Source: Vibrio sp. YMD68
GTDB taxonomy: Bacteria > Pseudomonadota > Gammaproteobacteria > Enterobacterales > Vibrionaceae
Assembly: GCF_029958905.1 (NCBI RefSeq)
Contig: NZ_CP124614.1
Span: 1,302,001-1,366,000, forward strand
Length of the DNA stretch: 64,000 nucleotides
Reading direction: 5' to 3'
Below are positions 57,309-64,000 of this stretch, in pieces. The notes under the pieces were generated by a model. That model saw only the letters and a list, made by a program, of their open reading frames with translations. It was not told the origin of the DNA and did no database searches. How positions within the stretch are numbered: position 1 is the stretch's first letter; each line of letters opens with the position of its first letter. Both the position numbers and the translations under genes were made by a program.

Positions 57309-59612
57309 TTAGTGGCGCTTGGGTTTTCTGTTTCCACCGGTATTGTTGCCACTGTTATTACCTGCTGGTCCGCTGTTGTTTGGCTTACCAGAACGATTCG
57401 GCTTTTGCCCTTGCCCCGATCCTTGCTTACCTGCATTCTGATTGTTTGACTTCCCTTTATGTTGCTTCCCTGTGTCATCACCTAGCGTGGAACGATTGGG
57501 GCCAAAACCAGGCTGGTTTTTGGTGTGTTTGGTAGCAAATCGATTGGCTCCGTGACGACCTGATTTTCTTCGCTGCGCAGGTGTCATGGTATCCAAATCT
57601 TCGGCAGGAACTAAGCAGTTTGCCTTATCACCAATAAGGTGCTGTTTACCCATACTGATCAAGGCTTCACGAATGATTTTCCAGTTATCTGGATCATGGT
57701 ATCGCAACAGTGCTTTATGTAAACGACGCTGACGATCGCCTTTTGGTACCGTTACATCTTCGCGTTTTTTGTATTTAACGCGCTTCAAAGGGTTTGTCTC
57801 TGAGTAGTACATGGATGTTGCGTTACACATAGGCGATGGGTAGAAATTCTGTACTTGATCACATTCGTAATTGTGCTTTTTCAACCACATCGCAAGGTTA
57901 AGCATATCTTCATCTTCAGTGCCTGGATGAGCAGAGATAAAGTAAGGAATGAGATATTGTTTTTTGCCTGCTTCAGCGCTGTATTTCTCGAACATCTCTT
58001 TGAAACGGTCGTAAGTGCCCATGCCAGGTTTCATCATGAGGTCCAAAGGGCCTTTTTCAGTGTGCTCAGGCGCTATTTTTAGGTACCCGCCAACGTGGTG
58101 GGTAACCAACTCACGCACATATTCAGGTGATTCGATCGCTAAGTCATAACGTACGCCCGATGCAATCATGATTTTTTTAACGCCGGGAACTTTTCTCGCT
58201 GAGCGATAAAGATCGATAGTGTGCTGGTGGTCTGTGTTCAGTTTTTCACAGATTTTAGGGAACACACAAGAAGGACGGCGGCAGTTAATCTCAGCTTTTG
58301 GATCTGAACAGCCTAGTCGGTACATGTTGGCCGTTGGCCCACCTAGATCAGAAATTGTCCCAGTAAATCCTGGCACTTTCTCTTTAATATCTTCGATTTC
58401 TTCCAGAATAGATTCTTTTGAACGGTTCTGAATAATACGACCTTCATGCTCTGTAATGGAGCAGAATGAGCAGCCACCAAAACAGCCACGCATGATGTTG
58501 ACGGAGGTTTTAATCATGTCGTAGGCGGGGATCTTCGCCTTGCCGTACATAGGGTGTGGAACGCGTTTGTAGGAAAGGCCAAATACGTAATCCATCTCTT
58601 CTGTAGAAAGTGGAATCGGCGCCTGATTGACCCAAAGCTCTCGATCACCATGGCGTTGAATCAGTGCGCGACCAGAATACGGGTTGGTTTCCAAGTGAAG
58701 AATACGGCTGGCGTGTGCGTACAGAATTCGGTCGTTGTTCAGTTTTTCAAAAGCAGGAATACGAACCGCGGTTGTTTTTGCATCGTGACGAGAAGGACGA
58801 ACAGTAATGGGTTGCGCTTTGGGTTCTTCGTCTTTTTTCGTCTCGCACTGTGTTTCTATTTCGTACGGATTAACGGGAACGTAAGCTTTATTAGGTTTCT
58901 CAATTCGAGACGAATCGATGATTTTGAAATGATCTGGTGCGGCCGCTAGGTTCACGGCTGTGCCACGAATATTGGTCATTGTCGACATCTCTTCACCATC
59001 AGCAAGACGGTGAGCGACTTCCACTAAGGCTCGTTCAGCGTTACCAAACAGGAGAATATCGGCCTTTGCATCAAATAAAACGGAGCGACGCACTTTATCT
59101 GACCAATAATCGTAATGGGCGACACGGCGCAAACTGGCTTCAATACCACCAAGAACAATAGGAGTGCCTTTGTAGGCTTCACGACAGCGCTGAGAGTAAA
59201 CTAAAGTAGCTCGGTCAGGTCGTTTACCCCCTTCATTATTTGGCGTATAGGCGTCATCGTGACGAAGTTTACGGTCAGACGTGTATCGATTAATCATTGA
59301 ATCCATATTGCCGGCCGTAATACCAAAAAACAGATTCGGTTTACCGAGTGCCATGAACGCATCTTTATTGTTCCAAGCGGGTTGGGCAATAATACCGACG
59401 CGAAACCCTTGGGCTTCTAGTAATCGGCCAATAATCGCCATACCAAAGCTAGGGTGGTCAACGTACGCATCTCCGGTAACGATGATAATGTCACAGCTAT
59501 CCCAACCAAGCATATCCATCTCTTTTCTACTGGTAGGAAGAAAAGGAGCCGTTCCAAAACATTCGGCCCAGTACTTTTTGTGTTCAAAGATTGGTGTGAT
59601 TTTGCTGTGCAT
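57309..59612 (-). CDS. ygiQ: YgiQ-family radical SAM protein
   Basis: Encodes 767 residues, the usual size. The N-terminal domain has [20 protein letters not shown]. The radical-SAM cluster motif CxxxCxxC is in [19 protein letters not shown]. Other conserved blocks are [20 protein letters not shown] and [20 protein letters not shown]. The last 65 residues are a low-complexity Asn/Gly/Lys/Gln tail. The reaction of YgiQ proteins is not established. It stands alone between two plus-strand units and converges on the chemosensory operon. Confidence 0.9.
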   Translation of the reverse strand: MHSKITPIFEHKKYWAECFGTAPFLPTSRKEMDMLGWDSCDIIIVTGDAYVDHPSFGMAIIGRLLEAQGFRVGIIAQPAWNNKDAFMALGKPNLFFGITAGNMDSMINRYTSDRKLRHDDAYTPNNEGGKRPDRATLVYSQRCREAYKGTPIVLGGIEASLRRVAHYDYWSDKVRRSVLFDAKADILLFGNAERALVEVAHRLADGEEMSTMTNIRGTAVNLAAAPDHFKIIDSSRIEKPNKAYVPVNPYEIETQCETKKDEEPKAQPITVRPSRHDAKTTAVRIPAFEKLNNDRILYAHASRILHLETNPYSGRALIQRHGDRELWVNQAPIPLSTEEMDYVFGLSYKRVPHPMYGKAKIPAYDMIKTSVNIMRGCFGGCSFCSITEHEGRIIQNRSKESILEEIEDIKEKVPGFTGTISDLGGPTANMYRLGCSDPKAEINCRRPSCVFPKICEKLNTDHQHTIDLYRSARKVPGVKKIMIASGVRYDLAIESPEYVRELVTHHVGGYLKIAPEHTEKGPLDLMMKPGMGTYDRFKEMFEKYSAEAGKKQYLIPYFISAHPGTEDEDMLNLAMWLKKHNYECDQVQNFYPSPMCNATSMYYSETNPLKRVKYKKREDVTVPKGDRQRRLHKALLRYHDPDNWKIIREALISMGKQHLIGDKANCLVPAEDLDTMTPAQRRKSGRHGANRFATKHTKNQPGFGPNRSTLGDDTGKQHKGKSNNQNAGKQGSGQGQKPNRSGKPNNSGPAGNNSGNNTGGNRKPKRH

Positions 59613-59804
59613 ATTTTGACCTCTAGAATTGCGAGGGCGAAGTATAGCGAGTTGTTGACTGAGTAGCTAGTTTCGTTGCAATGAAGTGGAAATAATAGGC
59701 AAGAATGAAGAAAACAATCCCAATTAAACCGCGAGCGATCTATAGTTTCAACTATATTCATAATAGTGACTTAACGAGTTTTCTATAAATAGGTTCTCTA
59801 TAAA

Positions 59805-62348
59805 ATGAGTCGAGCACCTTTAACCAAATCAGATGCAACAAACGAGAGTATATCTATGGTTCAAAATAAGAGTACGCTGGATAGTGAAGTGCCAGATGTT
59901 GGAGTACTCGAGACGAATTCTGTATTCGATGCCTCTGCCGTGTATGAGTGGTATTTGAATTTAGATAAGCGAGAGTTTGACTTTGATAAAAAAGAACTTG
60001 AAGGCTTGCTCAATGCGTCGAATTCAATTTCGTCAATGGACGATATTTTAGAGTATATGCCAGGAACACAGAGACGTGACTTGAAAGATGCACTGGTGCG
60101 AGTGCTTAAAACTGGAGTGAGCGAATACGTCAATTGCACTCTGATGCCCAAAGGAACGGGTTTCATTCAGGTTGAAGTGTACATGGAGAAGCCTGAGAAA
60201 AACGCGATCAGTGGGACATTTCGCCCTTTGATTGGCTTAACGTCAATGGATGATTTGTGTGAGGTATTCCAGATCCTGTTCGAGAACACGCATCATGGCA
60301 TCGTCGTCACAGACAGTGAGACTCGAATCTTGACGTGCAATCGCTATTTTGAGCAGTTAAAAGGGTTTAAGCGAAATGAAATGCTGGGATTAAAAGCCAA
60401 TATATTTAATGCAGGCAAATATCCCGACGAATTTTACCAAGATATGTGGCGAGACATTCACGAAAAAGGCTCTTGGGGCGGCAGTATTTTAAGCCGTACA
60501 GCTGCAGGTTTGACAGTTCCTCAAGATCTCACCATCCAAAAGGTCACCTTTAGTAATAATAAAGTCTATTACCTCGGGATCGTCGTCGATTTATCGAATC
60601 AATTGTATCGAATTGCAGATAAAGGATTAGGAGGGGTTGAGCTTTTAACTCAACTGCCGACTAAAGATCGGTTTGTTAAACTGCTAGAAGAGCTGTGTTC
60701 TTCGAATACGATCGATAGCCGAAAAGTGGTGATTGCGTTGCAGCCGAGTTTTGGTGAGGAGAATATTTTGGAAAATAGGCAGTTGTTTTCCGATATGTTG
60801 TCTCGCAGCCGTTACAGCAGTTTGGCGGGATACCTTTCAAATGGTGTCTTTGTTGTTTGCGTCGAAAGCCCATCACAGAAAAAAATCAGCCCACAACGTG
60901 CATTGATGAAATCGATTAGCCAGTTTTTCCAAGAAGTTAAATTGGAAGGCGAACAAAACATACATGAATACGTGGTTAGCGGACGAATTGGGGTATCCAT
61001 TATTGGTTATGATACCGATGTCCCGAAACGAGCCATTTCTCATGCGATGCAAGCGATGATGGATAGCAAGCCTAGCGGTCAAACGAGCATTTCGTTCTAC
61101 CACAGCAAAACTCATAAAGAGCTGGAAAGAAAAAAAATACTCGAAGAGATTGTTCGAGAATCGATAGCGAACCATAAACTTCATGTACATTATCAACCCA
61201 TTATTGACACCAACACATGGCAGATAGCCAAGTTTGAAGCATTGTGTCGCTTCGCCCCTGTACTGAATTTGGAATTTACGACTCAAGAAATGATCAATAT
61301 TGCCGAAGATCTCGAACTGGTTCCGCAGCTGGATTGCACAGTTGGAAAGATTGCTTTAGGTGATTTTAGTAAAATCCGAGCCGTATGTGGTGATAACGTA
61401 GGATTGACGATTAACCGTTCACTTAATACAAACTTGGGAACAGAGCAGGTATTGAAAGAAACATCGCAGATGCTTGAGCATTACGCTGATAGTTTTGAAT
61501 CAATAACCATTGAGCTCACTGAAAGTGCCTATTTTGAGAGTAGCCCGAGTCAGGGTAAGGCTTTGCAAGCGCTTCGCGAAAGCGGTGTGCAAATCGCTAT
61601 TGATGATTTCGGCACAGGGTATTCTTCATTTAACTACTTGCGCGAGCGGCATTTTGACATTCTGAAAATCGATCGCGAGTTTGTTCGTGAGATAACAAAA
61701 GGGTCAGGACAGTACCACATTGTTAAAATGATTACTGATCTCTCACATACCCTGGGCATTAAGGTGGTGGCAGAGGGGGTGGAAACCTTAGGGGAGCTAA
61801 GTGTGCTAAAAGCTCTAGGGGTTGACTATATGCAGGGCTATCTGTTTTCTAAACCGGTTGCGATCGAGAACATTGCTTATGCGCTCGATTATCAAGTGGC
61901 GTTAGCGTCTGAGTTAGAAGGCTTTAGAAACACACATCAAAAGCTGACGTTACTCAAGTTGGCGACAAATGTTGGAACGTTAGACCCAAGTACACCACTT
62001 GTTGAGGTTAATGAAAGGCTTCAAAGCTCTCCGTCGTTAACCTTTCCCGTTATTGTGAACAAGAAATGCGTGGGTTTGGTATCGAAAGTTGAGGTGAATT
62101 TACACCTCACACCTCAAATGGGGACGGAATTAGAGAGTAACCGAGAAGCCGCCATTTGGAATCGCCCAGTGAACCAGTTAATGAAAACTGGATTTTCAAG
62201 GTTGGATTACCGTTTGTCTCTTTTAGATTTAGAACGCTATATTGAAGAACAATTGCCATTCCCGTGGGTGCTAGTGGATGAACAGGGGGTCTACAAAGGG
62301 ATTTTAGAGTTGGAAGCTGCAATGAACTATCTACTACAGAAACATTGA
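59805..62348 (+). CDS. PAS-GGDEF-EAL-CBS protein, probable c-di-GMP phosphodiesterase
   Basis: Encodes 847 residues; a second Met at 59856 is also a plausible start. A PAS domain is at about 155-265 (TRILTCNRYFEQLKGFKRNE). The GGDEF-like domain lacks the signature (LAGYLSNGVFVVCV at the site). The EAL domain has FEALCRF, IELTESAYFES, IDDFGTGYSSFNYL and VVAEGVETLGELS. The C-terminal CBS-like pair includes FPVIVNKKCVGLVSKVEV and WVLVDEQGVYKGILELEAA. The intact EAL residues suggest hydrolysis of c-di-GMP, and the CBS pair suggests nucleotide control. Confidence 0.85.
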   Translation: MSRAPLTKSDATNESISMVQNKSTLDSEVPDVGVLETNSVFDASAVYEWYLNLDKREFDFDKKELEGLLNASNSISSMDDILEYMPGTQRRDLKDALVRVLKTGVSEYVNCTLMPKGTGFIQVEVYMEKPEKNAISGTFRPLIGLTSMDDLCEVFQILFENTHHGIVVTDSETRILTCNRYFEQLKGFKRNEMLGLKANIFNAGKYPDEFYQDMWRDIHEKGSWGGSILSRTAAGLTVPQDLTIQKVTFSNNKVYYLGIVVDLSNQLYRIADKGLGGVELLTQLPTKDRFVKLLEELCSSNTIDSRKVVIALQPSFGEENILENRQLFSDMLSRSRYSSLAGYLSNGVFVVCVESPSQKKISPQRALMKSISQFFQEVKLEGEQNIHEYVVSGRIGVSIIGYDTDVPKRAISHAMQAMMDSKPSGQTSISFYHSKTHKELERKKILEEIVRESIANHKLHVHYQPIIDTNTWQIAKFEALCRFAPVLNLEFTTQEMINIAEDLELVPQLDCTVGKIALGDFSKIRAVCGDNVGLTINRSLNTNLGTEQVLKETSQMLEHYADSFESITIELTESAYFESSPSQGKALQALRESGVQIAIDDFGTGYSSFNYLRERHFDILKIDREFVREITKGSGQYHIVKMITDLSHTLGIKVVAEGVETLGELSVLKALGVDYMQGYLFSKPVAIENIAYALDYQVALASELEGFRNTHQKLTLLKLATNVGTLDPSTPLVEVNERLQSSPSLTFPVIVNKKCVGLVSKVEVNLHLTPQMGTELESNREAAIWNRPVNQLMKTGFSRLDYRLSLLDLERYIEEQLPFPWVLVDEQGVYKGILELEAAMNYLLQKH

Positions 62349-62374
62349 CCAATGCACTCTGACCCATTCACATT

Positions 62375-62408
62375 GAACTATTTACCACATAGAACTACTT
62401 ACCACATA
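62375..62408 (+). repeat. Two 17-bp tandem repeats after the PAS-GGDEF-EAL-CBS gene
   Basis: GAACTATTTACCACATA is followed directly by GAACTACTTACCACATA (one change), in the 250-bp gap before the next gene. The rest of that gap shows no gene. Confidence 0.75.
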
Positions 62409-62599
62409 GAACGATTCATATTGTGGCCTGCAAACTATCATCAGCAGACATAGCTTCCTTTTACTTGTATGAGCGTAGATTTGATATCACAAATTCGGTA
62501 TCAAGAGCGGTTCGTGGAGGATTGCAGTTAGTGAATGGGTTTAGGTCTGTTATTATCCTCTGCTAATTATTGATACTTCGATTTTTAACAGTGGATATT

Positions 62600-63280
62600 A
62601 TGGTCAATCACTTGATTTCTCTTTTTCCAGCGATGCTTCTTGGGGCACAACTGGTACTGACTCTCATTTTAGTCAAAGGCGATATTTGCCCTGGGCAGCG
62701 TGGGCGTATTCATAAAATGCTACCAGCGATAGGGGTCCTATGGTTAGCGACGGCTTCTTTGAAAATCGAAGCATTTATGGTGGTTTTTGCGATATTCTAT
62801 TTTTACTCTCGCGTTCAAACGGGCAAAACACGTGATGCTGGCCCCATCTGGTTGCTATTTCTCGCGAATGGTTTTGCCTTGTCGTTTGTGGGTATTCAAA
62901 TTATTCAGCAATTGAGTGTGCCTCAATCATTTACTTACTTTGTTCTGATCTTTTTGCTTGGTGCAAGTTTCTCACACTTATTATTGACCATTGCTCGAAC
63001 ACGTTTACAAGCGTTCCATCGAATCTTACCTGTGACCGTAGTGATTGCTGCAATGATGTTCACCGGGTGTGTCCTAGCGAGTATTTATCAGTTCGATGAG
63101 TCGCAGTTGGAGCGAATATTGATACCGCTAGTGATTAGTTTTTTATCTGTGTTACTGGGGGTAGTGGTTTCGTGTTGGCATTTATTGGCGACTCGCGCAC
63201 CAGAAAAAATTCAGATAGGTCTGGGATTGCTGTTATTGTTATGCTCCGCGACCATTTCATCTCAAGTCATGGTGATTTAG
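62600..63280 (+). CDS. Integral membrane protein of unknown function
   Basis: Encodes about 226 residues from ATG at 62600; a TTG ten codons earlier is also open. Seven hydrophobic segments are visible, including LISLFPAMLLGAQLVLTLIL and ILIPLVISFLSVLLGVVVSC. Loops are short and basic (GQRGRIHKM, RTRLQAFHR), placing them inside by the positive-inside rule. No transporter or enzyme motif is seen. Confidence 0.65.
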   Translation: MVNHLISLFPAMLLGAQLVLTLILVKGDICPGQRGRIHKMLPAIGVLWLATASLKIEAFMVVFAIFYFYSRVQTGKTRDAGPIWLLFLANGFALSFVGIQIIQQLSVPQSFTYFVLIFLLGASFSHLLLTIARTRLQAFHRILPVTVVIAAMMFTGCVLASIYQFDESQLERILIPLVISFLSVLLGVVVSCWHLLATRAPEKIQIGLGLLLLLCSATISSQVMVI

Positions 63281-63334
63281 AAGAGGATCACTTTTTAACT
63301 AAGAAATCACAGCGACACTATGAATAGCAACTAT

Positions 63335-63388
63335 GCTTTGAGTAAGGTATGCGCTTTGAGTAAGGTATGCGCTTTAAGTAAAGCCTGA
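63335..63388 (+). repeat. Tandem 18-bp repeat upstream of the DUF4250 gene
   Basis: GCTTTGAGTAAGGTATGC occurs twice exactly (63335-63352 and 63353-63370), followed by a decayed third copy. Confidence 0.8.
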
Positions 63389-63465
63389 ATTGGTAAACGT
63401 TTACCCCTTACTTTTTATCTCTTTACCCCTGAGAAGTTTAACTCTTGCAATAAAGGAGAATAGTG

Positions 63466-63666
63466 ATGGATTTTAGTAATATTACTCGTCTCGATAACGC
63501 CATCCTTCTGGGTATCGTTAATGAAAAGCTGCGTCTAGAATGTGACAGCTTTGACGAATTGGTCAGCACGTATGAAATGGATGTTGAAAGCCTGATTGGA
63601 AAACTGGATGTATTAGGTTATCAATATGATCCATTGACCAATCAGTTTAAAGCATACCAACGCTAA
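63466..63666 (+). CDS. DUF4250 protein
   Basis: Encodes 66 residues from ATG at 63466, after AAAGGAG; an adjacent GTG is less likely. The DUF4250 pattern is AILLGIVNEKLRLECDSFDE and GKLDVLGYQYDPLTNQFKAY, with the characteristic NQF near the end. The function of this small, widespread family is unknown. It is monocistronic. Confidence 0.8.
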   Translation: MDFSNITRLDNAILLGIVNEKLRLECDSFDELVSTYEMDVESLIGKLDVLGYQYDPLTNQFKAYQR

Positions 63667-63726
63667 GAGCATTTCCTTGTTTGAAGGGAAATGCATAAAT
63701 AAACAATGACATATCAGCCATTTCCC

Positions 63727-64000
63727 TTAAGCCATCTTGATCCCATCAAGGTGGCTTTTGCATTGAAGTTTGGCGGTCGAAAAGAAGGCTTGTAAGTAGC
63801 GCTTATCTTTCTCGGAATTTCGCGTGGCGGCAAACAGTCTGCGCCACAGGCCTTTGCCTAGAGGTTTACTGCTGATTAACCCTTGCCTAGAAAACTCGCT
63901 AATTGCCCAATTGGGTAGAGCAGCAACTCCTAGCCCAGCGGACACCATTTGAACCAGCATCAAGGTGTTATCGGCTTGCTTCCATTTCTGAGGCTCGACG
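63727..64000 (-). CDS. metR: LysR-family regulator, probably MetR (5' end beyond window)
   Basis: The C-terminal 90 residues lie in the window; the frame continues past 64000. The segment MVSAGLGVAALPNWAISEFS, followed by PLGKGLWRRLFAATR, resembles the C-terminal effector domain of MetR, the homocysteine-responsive activator of metE and other methionine genes. The DNA-binding domain is not visible here, so the identification depends on this region only. Confidence 0.65.
   Translation of the reverse strand, partial: VEPQKWKQADNTLMLVQMVSAGLGVAALPNWAISEFSRQGLISSKPLGKGLWRRLFAATRNSEKDKRYLQAFFSTAKLQCKSHLDGIKMA

Noticed and set aside
62349..62599. Small gene in the gap before the membrane protein gene
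   Set aside because: No open frame with a ribosome site; only a 17-bp tandem repeat is present.

Overview
The window looks like a Vibrio chromosome segment. It carries a PanP-type aspartate decarboxylase, a TfoX/Sxy-family regulator most like TfoY, LysO, SerC, YgiQ, a DUF4250 protein and a MetR-like regulator, with moderate GC and typical gammaproteobacterial ribosome binding sites. No rRNA, tRNA or CRISPR array was seen.

Layout. 1-11.1 kb is host backbone: panP (cut by the left edge), a small exported protein, lysO, an HDOD protein, a tfoY-like gene, an outer-membrane barrel, a response regulator/histidine kinase pair, a DUF945 protein and serC. 11.4-12.6 kb begins an accessory chemosensory operon: membrane protein, CheY, then the first 7 codons of a STAS gene. 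That gene is interrupted by a complete Mu-like transposable prophage at 12593-48093 (35,501 bp). The prophage has 5'-TG...CA-3' ends and a 5-bp target duplication, TATGT, at 12588-12592 and 48094-48098. The operon resumes at 48.1-57.3 kb with the rest of STAS, cheA, an MCP, two cheW, cheR, cheB and a GGDEF-EAL protein. 57.3-64 kb holds ygiQ, a PAS-GGDEF-EAL-CBS protein, an integral membrane protein, a DUF4250 protein and the 3' part of a metR-like gene.

The prophage is read from its right side in this window. An S24-type repressor (+) diverges from ner, the MuA-like transposase, the MuB-like ATPase and a string of small early genes (-), ending with gemA. Virion genes lie in five operons on both strands: 31817-37303 (+, tail/baseplate then holin, endolysin, Rz/Rz1); 31677-28287 (-, terminases, spike, gp25-like); 28214-19775 (-, sheath, tube, protease/scaffold, capsid, portal, MuF); 15077-18199 (+, tail chaperone, tape measure); and 14950-12814 (-, gpI, fibre, fibre assembly). 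All five start beside one of three copies of a conserved 17-bp motif, TAATTTCCGTTCGGCAG, which I take to be the late-promoter element.

Two accessory blocks stand out. One is an AT-rich, terminator-bracketed cassette at 38.5-41.1 kb encoding a probable NdpA-like nucleoid protein and a membrane protein with a large soluble N-terminus. It is a candidate phage-borne defence or exclusion system. The other is a DinI-like gene and an orphan DNA methyltransferase, each near a strong LexA box. With the self-cleavage-type repressor, these boxes suggest an SOS-responsive transposable phage. The tail chaperone gene ends with the lambda-type slippery heptamer GGGAAAG in the correct phase, followed by an open -1 frame that runs into the tape measure gene.
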